A DNA stretch of 64,000 nt from Candidatus Anammoxibacter sp. (GTDB lineage Bacteria > Planctomycetota > Brocadiia > Brocadiales > Anammoxibacteraceae): contig JAIQZQ010000134.1 in the NCBI GenBank assembly GCA_021777105.1, forward strand, positions 1-64,000, in the 5' to 3' direction. Positions 25,499-34,914 of this stretch are shown in pieces. The stretch's first letter is position 1. Every line of letters starts with the position of its first letter. Both the position numbers and the translations under genes were made by a program. Below the pieces are notes generated by a model. It saw only the letters and a program-made list of their open reading frames with translations. It ran no database searches and was not told where the DNA came from.

Positions 25499-26953
25499 TC
25501 ACCAATATCTGGAATCAAACATGTCGTCAAGCGTAATGATTCGGTCCATATAGCCATTGTTTAATAATGAGCGGCCGGCGCCGGCTGCGGATATAAGGAC
25601 TCTTTGAATGCTTTTTTTGCCATGATTGGGAAAGAGTGACAGCTTTTTCTCAAACTCTTCAATGACCTTTGATGATACGGGAGATCTGGAATATTTTATT
25701 TCGCAAACAGTGTGGACATTGTCGGCTCTGTCAAAAACAAGGTCTATCTGGTAGCCGGGGTTTTGAGCCCCGGTTAAACGGTTGAAAAATGCTCCGCTTT
25801 TGTAACGCACCGATTCAAATCCTAAAATTTTTGAGATTAAACGGTGGTTTTTTCTGCACAATCTTTCAAAAGCGAAACCAAGCCATTTATCAAGGGTTTC
25901 GGCATGTAGCTTTGTGGCGGGCTCGGTGTTATAGTCTCCGTTGTCAATGCTATTTGCGTGTGGTTTAATAAACTTGAAATAAAATTGAAGATAAGCGTCG
26001 GTAATAGCGTATCGCGCAAGGAGGCTGTTTTCCTTAAGGTTGTATGGCGCATATTTCTCAACAAAGCCGCAGGTTGCCAAGTCTTGTAAAAGGGAACTTA
26101 AAGTTCCGCCGGATTCAATTTTAAGATTTTTAAGCAGTTGGCTTCGTGTCGCATACCTGCGCAGGCTCAGATACTCTATGATTTTTTTATAATTACGGTT
26201 TCCCGCCATTGAGCTTGTAAAAATCCGCTCGTATTCATGAGAAAAGAAACCTCCGGACACAAATGAATGTTTGCATAACCCCAAAAATATCGACGACTCC
26301 ATGTTGATCCATTTTAAATATTCGGGTATGCCGCCCACTGTCAGGTATGCGTCGGTCGCTTCCCTTGGAGACCTTCTCTTTAAAAAACACAATGTTTCAG
26401 GCAGGGTAAACTCTTTTAAAGGAAACTCATGTTGCGAACGGTTGTAAAGGGCGCGGGAGTGAAGGACTTTATTGATCATAAATGACGGCGATGACCCGCA
26501 TAAAATAAGTATAAGGTTCGGGTTGTGCCTGAAATAGTTGTCCCATGCGAATTTAAGTTCAGAAATGAACGTCTCTTTATAATTCGCAAGCCACTGAACC
26601 TCCTCAAAATATAGCGTCCATACGCCTTTTTTTAGTTGCCCGTCAAGAAGCATGAAAAATTCGCTCCAACTTTTTATTGCAATCTTTGCATGCAACGGCT
26701 CTTGAGTGTAAACCGAAAGTTGATCCATAACGCGTCCCATTTGCGCGCGTTCAGGCAGGCCCTCTATCCCTTCAAATTTTACAATGTTTCTTTTTCTAAA
26801 TGCCTGCTCCATCAATTCCGTTTTGCCCACACGCCTCCTACCGTAAGTTACGATAATGGAAGATTCCTTGCGGTTGCCTATTTCCTTAAGCCGTTCCAAT
26901 TCATAATCCCGGCCTACAAACGATTTGTTCTCTTTTATTTCTTTTGGTTTCAT
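25499..26953 (-). CDS. Archaeal-type AAA ATPase with DUF234
   Basis: About 484 residues from the ATG preceding KPKEIKENKSFVGRDYELE. The AAA domain has Walker A YGRRRVGKTEL and Walker B VWTLYFEEVQWL, with LILILCGSSPSFM as sensor. A winged helix (RRYATRSQLLKNLKIESGG) links to the DUF234 nuclease-like end, where GYQIDLVFDRADNVHTVCEI supplies D...ExK. The family is common in archaea and anaerobic bacteria and often mobile; no biochemical role is established. Two large inverted repeats lie directly upstream. Confidence 0.85.
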   Translation of the reverse strand: MKPKEIKENKSFVGRDYELERLKEIGNRKESSIIVTYGRRRVGKTELMEQAFRKRNIVKFEGIEGLPERAQMGRVMDQLSVYTQEPLHAKIAIKSWSEFFMLLDGQLKKGVWTLYFEEVQWLANYKETFISELKFAWDNYFRHNPNLILILCGSSPSFMINKVLHSRALYNRSQHEFPLKEFTLPETLCFLKRRSPREATDAYLTVGGIPEYLKWINMESSIFLGLCKHSFVSGGFFSHEYERIFTSSMAGNRNYKKIIEYLSLRRYATRSQLLKNLKIESGGTLSSLLQDLATCGFVEKYAPYNLKENSLLARYAITDAYLQFYFKFIKPHANSIDNGDYNTEPATKLHAETLDKWLGFAFERLCRKNHRLISKILGFESVRYKSGAFFNRLTGAQNPGYQIDLVFDRADNVHTVCEIKYSRSPVSSKVIEEFEKKLSLFPNHGKKSIQRVLISAAGAGRSLLNNGYMDRIITLDDMFDSRYW

Positions 26954-26974
26954 ATAGAGAATAATAACCAAATT

Positions 26975-27071
26975 CAGCCAATTAGTCAATAAAATGATAC
27001 TAATTGGCTGTTTATCAATTTAAAAATATAGCCAATTAGCTATATTTATAGTGCTAATTGGCTATATTTTT
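26975..27071. promoter_or_regulatory. Two nested inverted repeats sharing AGCCAATTAG
   Basis: IR1: 26975-26986 with 26999-27010, 12 bp perfect, 12-nt spacing. IR2: 27022-27040 with 27053-27071, 19 bp perfect, also 12-nt spacing. All four arms contain AGCCAATTAG. The equal spacing, about one DNA turn, suggests a cooperative operator upstream of the DUF234 ATPase. Confidence 0.65.
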
Positions 27072-27939
27072 AATTTACTTAAAGAATAAAAGATAGGGAA
27101 TAATGGGGGCTCTTAAATTAATTATGCATAGTCTTGAGGTTGCTATTGGCAAAGGCCCTGACATTTACAGACATCATTCTATTCCAACGCCTTATATGAA
27201 CAAGGTTTATCACTGTTTTTAATATATTTGCAGGCGTATTAATCCAAACTGTAGCATGTTTTCTATATATATGATGAAACTCATACTACAAAACTCGTCA
27301 ACTCACTGATTGACAACCGTAAAACAAAATGATAATATTTTCTGTAGATTTATTGACATTAGGTAACCTCCTTACGACCATTTTATGTATCAAGATAGTA
27401 AGAAGAATATTGCTTGATTTACAAAAAAACAATAATTTCCCATAATTACTAAATCTTTCAAAAAAGCTTCAGAATCAGACCTTGAAAACAGAAAACACAA
27501 TTTCCTTGATTCTAATTTCTAATAATTTGCTAGCTTATGTAACTTGGTGGTTTTGAATAGTGTCACTTTTTATCAATCTTTTGTCTATTACTGTATAACT
27601 CGTTCTTACCTAACCCGGATAAACCGGAAAAGCAAAAGCAATATAAACCACAGATTTCACAGATTGCACAGATTAAAAGCCATAGATTTCACAGATTAAA
27701 AGCGAAAAACAATATTTAAAGCATACCTTATTAATTCTGGAATTCAATGACGCATAGTGATTTTCTGTCAAAAATTGTCAGAATTTGACTATTAAGATCC
27801 TAAATTGAACGATTCTTTATCACCCTCCTCTAACCCCTCCTATCAAGGGAGGGGAAATTAAAGGTATATAGTTAATTTTGAAGTATCACTAATTGAATCA
27901 AATTTTTTTTGTTTTATAATTTATACAGAGGAGACTGAA
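27072..27939. other. 870-bp region without a clear gene
   Basis: It holds dispersed repeat words: CACAGATTTCACAGATT-type sequence at about 27644-27705 and a CCCCTCC/GGAGGGG inverted pair at about 27833-27854. A 32-codon frame (MHSLEVAIGKGPDIYRHH) starts at about 27124 but has no ribosome binding site. I see no RNA gene. Confidence 0.4.
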
Positions 27940-28578
27940 ATGCCTTTAAACGATATTGCTTTTCAAGCTTTATTTGCGAATGCGGCTAAACCCTATGCGG
28001 ATTATGAAAAGAAAATGGGGGGTAAGACTAATCTTTATAGTCTGTTTCAAAAACTGGGGCAGGTTCTATTTACTCAGTTGGTCGATGGGTTATATCCGGA
28101 TCAGGTTCGTTCGTTAAATATCGGTTTATCACTAACTGAATTGCAGAGGACGGCAGGGTTGAGCGCGGCAACTTTGGCGTCGTTAAGAGAAGTTAATGCT
28201 GAGTGGATAAAAAACCTCTTAAAAGTAGTTGATAACGTAAACCCGGCGAATCATATTCAACAGGCTCCAAATACCGTTAATCAAACAGCTATAGACCTGA
28301 CCCTGGCAAACCACCTTATTACAGAAGTAAACCCAGCCAACAATCATGCGCCACGAAATCTGATCTTTGATAACGGAGGCAGATGTGTTGCTGAAATTAA
28401 TTTTAGCAACCACGGGGGAACAGCAACTTCAGGACATGCTCATATTTACCCCGTTAAATCCATGCCGATAACAGGTCATCATGTTAGCGGAGTTCCGCAC
28501 TTTGGAAATGGGGACTACCCGGCAGCCTGGCGAAACCTTCCGGGTGGGGTTTTTCCAAACCAAGCTTTATGGACTTAG
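27940..28578 (+). CDS. Toxin-like protein with His-rich C-terminal domain
   Basis: 212 residues, start preceded by GAGGAG. The first 120 residues are helical; the C-terminal 80 form a separate domain with closely spaced histidines and glycines: NHGGTATSGHAHIYPVK then ITGHHVSGVPHFGNGDYPAA. This pattern resembles nuclease domains at the ends of polymorphic toxins, but no family is certain. Its stop codon overlaps the left end of an inserted 178-bp repeat, so the natural C-terminus may have been changed by the insertion. No immunity gene is evident. Confidence 0.55.
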   Translation: MPLNDIAFQALFANAAKPYADYEKKMGGKTNLYSLFQKLGQVLFTQLVDGLYPDQVRSLNIGLSLTELQRTAGLSAATLASLREVNAEWIKNLLKVVDNVNPANHIQQAPNTVNQTAIDLTLANHLITEVNPANNHAPRNLIFDNGGRCVAEINFSNHGGTATSGHAHIYPVKSMPITGHHVSGVPHFGNGDYPAAWRNLPGGVFPNQALWT

Positions 28579-28755
28579 GGCTCGGAAAGAAATAACTTAG
28601 GCTTTTTTACCAGCATCTTCAGGCCGTCTTTGCTCAACCTTCAATCTCCGAATCCTCAACGCAGCTATGGCTGCGCATCCGGTTCGACTCAATCAGTTTG
28701 AACAAATTCAACCTAAATCTACAAGCAAAAAAACAAGTTATTTCTTTCCGAGCCC
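28578..28755. mobile_element. 178-bp MITE-like element, copy A
   Basis: Terminal inverted repeats of at least 20 bp (GGGCTCGGAAAGAAATAACT at the left end) flanked by TTA on both sides (28575-28577 and 28756-28758). The centre contains a palindrome CGCAGCTATGGCTGCG shared with copies B and C. No coding capacity, so it must be moved in trans by a transposase encoded elsewhere. Confidence 0.8.
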
Positions 28756-28865
28756 TTAGGGCCTGCGCAAATAACTTTATAAAAAATCTCTGAACAATTA
28801 CCGGCCTTTTTGGTATCATGTTTTTTTATTTCAAAAAAGAGTAGAAAGGTAAAAGGTTGGTTGCT

Positions 28866-29972
28866 ATGTCGGAAACTATAAGTATACGCGCGTTAGCTGA
28901 ACAAGCCAAACGTGAAGGCGCTGTTGACTTGGCTATGGGGCTTGTTGAAGCTCAGCCGCCAAATGTTTTAATAAATGCTTTAAAAACATTGCCTGTTGAG
29001 AATTGTTCTGATTACGGCCCTAAACTTGGAGCGCCGGCATTCAGGACGGGGCTTAAAAAATACCTGAATTCAAGAAAATGGGATGTTGAATTGAATCAGA
29101 TTATGGGCGCGTCAGGCGCAATGGGGGCAATATCGGCGGCGATGTTGGAATGCCCAAGACCGGGACGCGTGATATTGCCTGAGCCATTTTTTGTTTATCA
29201 CAAACTGTTATTTGAAAAACTGGGATTTGATATTGATTATTTAACATTGCCGATGGACGGCCCACCGGACTGGGACTATATTGAACATCGTATGAAAGAT
29301 GCTGATGCGCTTGTTCTCACTAATCCCGCCAATCCATCCGGTCATATTGCGCCTGTTGAAATCCTTAAACGTCTCAGTAACGCCGCTGTCGAAAACAGTT
29401 GTTTCTTTATTATTGACGAGACTTATCGCGAATTTATCTGGGATGATCCACCGGAAGACGATTCCCGTTATGCGGAGATGAACTATGAAAACTGCGCGTT
29501 GGTTCGCTCATTCTCAAAGACTTTCTCCATCCCGGGCTGGCGAGTTGGGTATGCCGTAACATCGCCTGAAAGAGTTGAAAGCATGTCAACCGCGCATGAT
29601 GGGTTGTATATTGGAGGATCAACCATTGCGCAACACGCGATGGCTAAAGTTCTGGACAATAATATTAAGGAGCTTGATCTGCATGTATCTGAATTAAGGA
29701 AGATTCTTTTGTGTAATAAGGGCAAACTTGCAAAAGCATTTACCGGTTATGGCATGGAGCCGATAGAAACGCCGGCGACATATTTTATGCTGGTAAAACA
29801 TAACAGAGAAAGCGACATGGCTGCCGTGAAAGAGTTGTTGGAGAAAAAGATTGTGGTTACACCGGCTAATATCCTTTTTTCCAATCCCGGTAAAGATACT
29901 GGTTTTATAAGGATACACTTTGCCATAAAACCTGAAAATTGTGATCTGGTAGTAAACATCCTGAACCGATGA
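28866..29972 (+). CDS. PLP-dependent class I/II aminotransferase
   Basis: About 368 residues; I prefer ATG at 28866 over an upstream TTG. The fold-type I motifs are all present: substrate-loop YGPKLGAPAFR, NPANPSGHIAP, the Asp that contacts the pyridine nitrogen in FIIDETYREF, the Schiff-base Lys in RSFSKTFSIPGWRVGY, and the C-terminal Arg in GFIRIHFA. It transfers an amino group between an amino acid and a keto acid in the cytoplasm; the substrate cannot be fixed from sequence. Monocistronic. Confidence 0.9.
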   Translation: MSETISIRALAEQAKREGAVDLAMGLVEAQPPNVLINALKTLPVENCSDYGPKLGAPAFRTGLKKYLNSRKWDVELNQIMGASGAMGAISAAMLECPRPGRVILPEPFFVYHKLLFEKLGFDIDYLTLPMDGPPDWDYIEHRMKDADALVLTNPANPSGHIAPVEILKRLSNAAVENSCFFIIDETYREFIWDDPPEDDSRYAEMNYENCALVRSFSKTFSIPGWRVGYAVTSPERVESMSTAHDGLYIGGSTIAQHAMAKVLDNNIKELDLHVSELRKILLCNKGKLAKAFTGYGMEPIETPATYFMLVKHNRESDMAAVKELLEKKIVVTPANILFSNPGKDTGFIRIHFAIKPENCDLVVNILNR

Positions 29973-29985
29973 TAGAGACACCTCC

Positions 29986-31698
29986 TTAGGCTAAACTATT
30001 ATTTTTATTATCTCCAAACAGCTCTCTAAATTTTTGTTCCTGCTCTATGTTGCCTATCATGATTAGGGTGTCGTCCTTTCGTATGCTGGTTGTGGAAGAC
30101 GGCAGGTTTATCAGTCTGATGTTTTTGTCGATTGCAATTATGTTGCAGTCTGTTAAATTGCCTATTTTGGATTCGGCAATGGTTTTGCCTGCCAGGGATT
30201 TGGGAGCTTTATATCTGAAGATATGAAGACTTTCAATAAGTATTGTCAGCTCTCCTTTTTGTAAAATATTGCTCACAAGGCTGGCTCCGATTACGGTATA
30301 TGAGACAACAAAATCCGCGCCGGCTTTGTGAATGGCGTTTTCATTTCTGCCCAGGGTTGCTCTGGTAATAATACGAAGCTTTTTGTTAAGCGAACGGCAA
30401 TATAGAGTCAAAAATCCATTTGTGCCGTCATCATTTGTTGTAATAATGGCCGTTGAAGTCTCCATAATACCGGCTTTCTCCAACACCTCCCGTTCTTTCG
30501 CGTCACCCTGAATAAAACGGCCTTTTACCAAACGGCGCTTACACTCCTTTATATCTACCAATGAATATGGCGTTCCTTTTTTGTCAAGCTCTCCGGCAAC
30601 TGAAAGGCCGACTCCGCCGGCGCCGATCACCACTATTGGTTTGTCCGCCATCAAGTAGATTGCCATATAGGCGTCAAATTCCTGCAATTTCTCCTTTTCC
30701 CCTATTAGCAGGAGCACGGATTTTGTAGTTAGTGTATATTCCGGTTTCGGCGGTAAATATTCTCCACGTTCCCAAACACCTATAATATTTACACCGGTAA
30801 TTTCCTTTATTTTCAACTCAGACAACATTTTCCCTAAAAACGGCGTGCCGAAAACAGGAAACTCAACAATTCTAAGCTTTCCAAATTTGCCAAGATAGTT
30901 GGAATGAATTGTGCCGGCCATACAGCGGCTAACCAGATGTTTTCCAAGTATCTCCTTCACAGGCAGAACATAGTCGCATCCGGCAAATTGTAGTATATCT
31001 ATTGATGCGCTGACTTCAGCTAAAGCAATTATCGGAATATCAGAAATACCTCGAACAGTTAAAGCGACGTGCGAGTTTACCACATCGGATTGATTGGTAT
31101 AGATCATCTTCGCGGAATCAATATTTACTTTCTTATATGTTTCTTTCTCTGAAAGATCGCCGCAAACCACCGGCATGCCGGCGTTATGCAACGATTCAGC
31201 CTTGTTGATATCCTGTTCAATAAAGATAAATTGACGATTGGTAAGCCGGAGTTTTTCAACTAAATTCGAAGCAATAGGCCCTTCGCCGCAAATTATAAAA
31301 TGATCATTTAATATTATTGACGGCTCTTTGGGAATCCTGTTTTTCAATATCCTTTCCACATAAGGAGCCATAAAAAAGCTGATAAACGCATACGGCAAGA
31401 CTATTAATAACAGAATTAACCCTGAAATCAGGACTATAATAGAGAAAACCTTGCCTATATCGGAGTGAAAAGTAATGTCGCCGAAGCCAAGGGTGGTCAT
31501 TGTGGTAAGCGCCCAGTATATTCCTGTTATCCATGAATGGCTACCCCCCTCATATTTAACCATTATAATATGAAAGATCGCTGAATAGCCGGCTATTAGG
31601 AGAAAAAGAAAAAGCAAAAACCTGATTAATATCAGTGTGTTGCTTGATCTTTGTTTAACTTTTTGAATTGTTTCAATTTTAGATATTTTCTTAATCAT
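29986..31698 (-). CDS. K+ channel with two RCK/TrkA-N domains
   Basis: About 570 residues from an internal ATG. Two membrane helices flank the selectivity filter TMTTLGFGD, as in two-TM potassium channels. Two cytoplasmic NAD-binding RCK units follow (FIICGEGPIASNLVEKL and PIVVIGAGGVGLSVAGEL), each with a TrkA-C-like ending. Such channels gate K+ flux in response to ligands such as nucleotides or Ca2+. The gene is convergent with the aminotransferase, with a gap of only 13 bp. Confidence 0.9.
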   Translation of the reverse strand: MIKKISKIETIQKVKQRSSNTLILIRFLLFLFLLIAGYSAIFHIIMVKYEGGSHSWITGIYWALTTMTTLGFGDITFHSDIGKVFSIIVLISGLILLLIVLPYAFISFFMAPYVERILKNRIPKEPSIILNDHFIICGEGPIASNLVEKLRLTNRQFIFIEQDINKAESLHNAGMPVVCGDLSEKETYKKVNIDSAKMIYTNQSDVVNSHVALTVRGISDIPIIALAEVSASIDILQFAGCDYVLPVKEILGKHLVSRCMAGTIHSNYLGKFGKLRIVEFPVFGTPFLGKMLSELKIKEITGVNIIGVWERGEYLPPKPEYTLTTKSVLLLIGEKEKLQEFDAYMAIYLMADKPIVVIGAGGVGLSVAGELDKKGTPYSLVDIKECKRRLVKGRFIQGDAKEREVLEKAGIMETSTAIITTNDDGTNGFLTLYCRSLNKKLRIITRATLGRNENAIHKAGADFVVSYTVIGASLVSNILQKGELTILIESLHIFRYKAPKSLAGKTIAESKIGNLTDCNIIAIDKNIRLINLPSSTTSIRKDDTLIMIGNIEQEQKFRELFGDNKNNSLA

Positions 31699-31732
31699 AA
31701 TAGACCACAAAGCCTAAGTAAAAAAAATGAAC

Positions 31733-31793
31733 CTCTTCCATTTCACTACTTGGTTTACAGGATGGGAAGCGGGTGGAGTTGGCGGATTATTTG
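31733..31793 (+). pseudogene. Scrap of the ParA gene
   Basis: 31733-31757 is identical to 32911-32935 inside the intact parA, and 31758-31793 matches 32996-33031 at about 34 of 36 positions. The 60 bp between these parts is deleted. It is an internally shortened copy lying 1.2 kb upstream of the gene, a relic of duplication or recombination. Confidence 0.7.
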
Positions 31794-31870
31794 TTTGTAG
31801 ATTGATTGGAGCGATTGACAAGCCTCCCTATGGCTTTCCGCTTGAGAAAACAAACTATTCACGGACGAGC

Positions 31871-32185
31871 CTATGTTTGAGAATGTAGTAATTGTTTGGG
31901 AAATGGTTTAATCCGTTTCCATTCTTTTGAATTATGTTCCGCCTGCCATAAATCATGGTTTTTCTGCAAATTTAACCATAAATCCGGAGTTGTATCAAAT
32001 GCCTTTGACAATCGAAGGGCGAGGTCCGGCGTTACGGAACCTCTTTCATTTAGAACTCTCGAAAGCGCCGTCCTTGACACTCCAAGATTGTCGGCCATCT
32101 TGGTAATTGTTAATGATAACGGTTTCAAATAATCTTCTTTTATTATTTCTCCAGGGTGAGTTGGCCTTCTTTTTATTTTTTTCAT
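31871..32185 (-). CDS. higA: HigA-type antitoxin
   Basis: 104 residues with the opening RRPTHPGEIIKEDYLKPLSL, the HTH KMADNLGVSRTALSRVLNER and SVTPDLALRLSKAF, the standard HigA pattern. It follows the toxin gene on the same strand, 12 bp from the toxin's original stop. The antitoxin is intact while the toxin carries an amber codon. Confidence 0.85.
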   Translation of the reverse strand: MKKIKRRPTHPGEIIKEDYLKPLSLTITKMADNLGVSRTALSRVLNERGSVTPDLALRLSKAFDTTPDLWLNLQKNHDLWQAEHNSKEWKRIKPFPKQLLHSQT

Positions 32186-32197
32186 TTTACTCTCTCA

Positions 32198-32476
32198 TTA
32201 ATGATAATCATTATAGTCCACTATATATGCATCGCCATCTACAAACTAAAAAATAACCCGCCAATTACCAGATACTTTTACAGCAAATTTGCCGCACATA
32301 GAGCCACTCAATTTATGTAGATCAGAGCCGGGATAATTCATATCTTTTACTTTATTTGCAGAATCTAACCGGTCAAGAATTCTTCTAAGCCTTTTAGCAT
32401 GTTCAGGTATAATTCTTTTCGTATTTCCAGTGTAGAAAAAGACCTCAAGACCTTTATGCTTAAAAGATTTAATCAT
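32198..32476 (-). pseudogene. higB: HigB-type toxin with in-frame amber codon
   Basis: The frame runs IKSFKHKGLEVFFYTGNTKR to SGNWRVIF, then TAG at 32246-32248, then FVDGDAYIVDYNDYH and a proper stop. Both sides are good HigB sequence (RelE fold; the usual C-terminus is FxxGDAxxVDYxDYH). One base change made the stop, removing about 16 residues including the terminal strand. The shortened 76-residue product is probably inactive or attenuated. Confidence 0.8.
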
Positions 32477-32764
32477 GCGCTATTGTAACTATTTGAATTG
32501 TCAAATTCAATAAGGCTCTAAGGTCTCTCTCAAAATTTTTCAAATATTTGCTTCTTTAAGGTATAAACAAAACTTTGACCTGGTTGAAATCAGACCAAAA
32601 ATCTATTTTAATGCTTTTATTTGCAATTCTTAAAGTATTATAATTTCCTTTTCACGGTTTTCTTGTTATTTATTAAAATAAGCGTTTTTAACGGGTGCCG
32701 GCATTTGGCTCCCTTAAGTTTAAAAATTAGCATGTTTTTATATTCAAATGGAGAGAAAAGAGGT
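32477..32764. other. Intergenic region before parA
   Basis: 288 bp, AT-rich, no gene. It should contain divergent promoters for the HigBA pair and parA. The upstream extension of the parA frame into this region lacks protein character. Confidence 0.4.
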
Positions 32765-33655
32765 ATGAAGGGGATAGCAATATACAATAATAAAGGCGGG
32801 GTAGGCAAATCAACTGTTACACTGTTTCTTGCGGACTTCTTTTCATCGTCAAGCAAAATTGCGTGGCGTGGTTCGCGTATTTTAGTTGTTGATCTGGATG
32901 GTCAGTGTTCCTCTTCCATTTCACTACTTGGTTTAGATGAAGTGGGCAAGATAAAATCGGAAAGGCGTTGTGTTTCGCACTTGCTTCTAAATTTGCAGGA
33001 AGGGAAGCCTGTGGAGTTGGCGGATTATTTGACTAAGAGGGAAAAGGGGCATACTTCCACTAAAAAGATTCCGCTTGGCGAGTTATGGGTTATGGCAAAT
33101 GATCGGGACAGCGCAATAAAATTTGAGGATAATTGCGACCGGAGGCGTTTAATAAAATCTGTTAAGGCTTTAAAAGAGTTGATTACAAGTGAATTTGATA
33201 TTGTTTTTATCGATCTGCCCGCGAATATTGACAAGAGAAATAAGATATCGCTAATAGGGCTGTTGTTTGCCGATTATATATTAGCTCCGACGGAACCTAC
33301 CAGAATAACCCTGAATGCAATGAGTGACACATTCAAGTTGATTCAATATGTGCGCTATGTGAATGCGTCGGCAAATGATGAGAATGCAAGACCTGAAATT
33401 GCGGGCATTGTGCTTAATAAGACGGATCGCAGGACTCTTCAATATACCAGGCACATTGAAGAGTTAAAAGGGATGGCCGCAAAAAACAACACTATCGTTT
33501 TTGACAATTTCCTGCCTGCCGCGCCGACTCTTTCCACTGCGTCGGACGACAGCATGGATTTTGCGACATTAAAGGAACGGTATGACAACTATTATGATAA
33601 TGTCAGAAAAGTGGCGGTTGAATTAGAAAAGAGATGCCGTTTAAATAGTGTATAG
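32765..33655 (+). CDS. ParA-family ATPase
   Basis: 296 residues from the ATG after AGAAAAGAGG. A deviant Walker A KGGVGKSTVT opens the protein, as in ParA/MinD/Soj. Further motifs are VVDLDGQCSSSIS, FDIVFIDLPANID and the loop DYILAPTEPTRITLNAM. Such ATPases position plasmids, chromosomes or protein complexes. No parB-like gene or centromere repeat is seen, so it may be an orphan from an integrated plasmid. A shortened copy of part of the gene lies at 31733. Confidence 0.85.
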   Translation: MKGIAIYNNKGGVGKSTVTLFLADFFSSSSKIAWRGSRILVVDLDGQCSSSISLLGLDEVGKIKSERRCVSHLLLNLQEGKPVELADYLTKREKGHTSTKKIPLGELWVMANDRDSAIKFEDNCDRRRLIKSVKALKELITSEFDIVFIDLPANIDKRNKISLIGLLFADYILAPTEPTRITLNAMSDTFKLIQYVRYVNASANDENARPEIAGIVLNKTDRRTLQYTRHIEELKGMAAKNNTIVFDNFLPAAPTLSTASDDSMDFATLKERYDNYYDNVRKVAVELEKRCRLNSV

Positions 33656-33811
33656 TTTATCCGCATTAGCATAAGGTATACAAAGAGAAGATTAGTTACG
33701 CATCTGTGTATTTAAAGAATTATTAAATAGCTGTGTCAGTTTAGTCCTTTGAAAATTATACTGTCCAGGCAACAAGATAGACTCGTTAATGACAGCCGGC
33801 AGAGATGCTGG

Positions 33812-33886
33812 TTACAGGAAACAAGTATCCCACTCTCTTTTAAACTCTGTAAATCGTAATTTAGGCTCTCGTTTTACTTCCTTCAT
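33812..33886 (-). pseudogene. HsdS N-terminal fragment
   Basis: 24 codons, MKEVKREPKLRFTEFKREWD then TCFL and a stop. The PKLRF.EF..EW signature opens many type I specificity subunits. The ATG overlaps the rhuM stop (TAATG). Everything after the first 20 residues is lost, so no specificity subunit is made. Confidence 0.65.
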
Positions 33887-34899
33887 TATTTTTTCTCTTC
33901 TATCGATTTCACGAAACGATCAAAATCAGATTCTATTTTCTGGATTTTATTAAATTCGTCATATTCATTAAACGCTTTTTTCTTTGCATCCTGATGAGAC
34001 ACGTTTCCTTTTCCGGCAAGTATCCTATACTCATTAAACTCTAAGAAATTATTTACCGATTCAGCCAGTTTTTCCATGCTAAATTCAGTGTGATTCTCGA
34101 TTAATCTTTCGATATAATCAAAATATCCGGAAATAGCCCTTTCCAGCTTTTTAATCTCATTTTTTTCGAGATAATTCTTGGCAATAACGGCATCTGATTT
34201 TAATATTCTGCCATCAGGCGCGGATTTCCATGTTTTCAGCCCCATAAATGGCAGTTTTTTGTCTGCTTTAGCAAAAACAATCTCAGCGGCAGTTTGTCCT
34301 GTAATGGCAAAATGAAACTTGTTTTGTACTGAGGCATAAAAATTTTGAGTGATTTCAGACTTCGGATCATAATCAATACTGCATTCGGCAAAAATATCTG
34401 TGATTTGCTGGTATATCCGTCTTTCACTAGCGCGAATAGAACGAACTCTTTCAAGTAATTCCCGAAAGTAATCTTTGCCAAAGTACCTGCCATTTTTAAG
34501 TCTCTCATCATCCATAGTAAAACCCTTGATGATGTGCTCCTTAAGGATTGCCGTTGCCCAGATTCTAAACTGAGTGGCTTGATGAGAGTTGACGCGATAT
34601 CCAACTGATAAGATAGCGTCCAGATTATAATAGTTTGTGTTGTACTTTTTTCCATCATCAGCAGTATGTGCATATTTTGCACATACTGAACTCTCTTCTA
34701 ATTCCCCTGAATTAAAAATATTTTTAAGATGTTTGGTTGCCACGCTTCGCTCAACACCAAATAGTTCCGCTATTCTTTTTTGTGTGAGCCAAACCGTTTC
34801 TTTATGAAGAAAGATCTCTACTTTCACTTTATGATTCGGCGAGGTGTAAAGTAAAAATTCAGTCAATTCGTCTTGTATACTCAATGTTTTTTTTTTCAA
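33886..34899 (-). CDS. rhuM: RhuM-family protein
   Basis: 337 residues, starting at TTG. The N-terminal Bro/KilA-like part has VWLTQKRIAELFGVERSVAT and YYNLDAILSVGYRVNSHQAT, the signature of RhuM proteins. These are typical passengers inside type I restriction loci; their role is unknown, though some are toxin-like. The frame is complete, in contrast to the broken hsdM and hsdS on either side. Confidence 0.9.
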   Translation of the reverse strand: MKKKTLSIQDELTEFLLYTSPNHKVKVEIFLHKETVWLTQKRIAELFGVERSVATKHLKNIFNSGELEESSVCAKYAHTADDGKKYNTNYYNLDAILSVGYRVNSHQATQFRIWATAILKEHIIKGFTMDDERLKNGRYFGKDYFRELLERVRSIRASERRIYQQITDIFAECSIDYDPKSEITQNFYASVQNKFHFAITGQTAAEIVFAKADKKLPFMGLKTWKSAPDGRILKSDAVIAKNYLEKNEIKKLERAISGYFDYIERLIENHTEFSMEKLAESVNNFLEFNEYRILAGKGNVSHQDAKKKAFNEYDEFNKIQKIESDFDRFVKSIEEKK

Positions 34900-34914
34900 A
34901 TCTGCGCCCTCATC

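Noticed and set aside
28634..28819. Minus-strand ORF inside the 178-bp repeat
   Set aside because: The other copies do not keep the frame; the element is non-coding.
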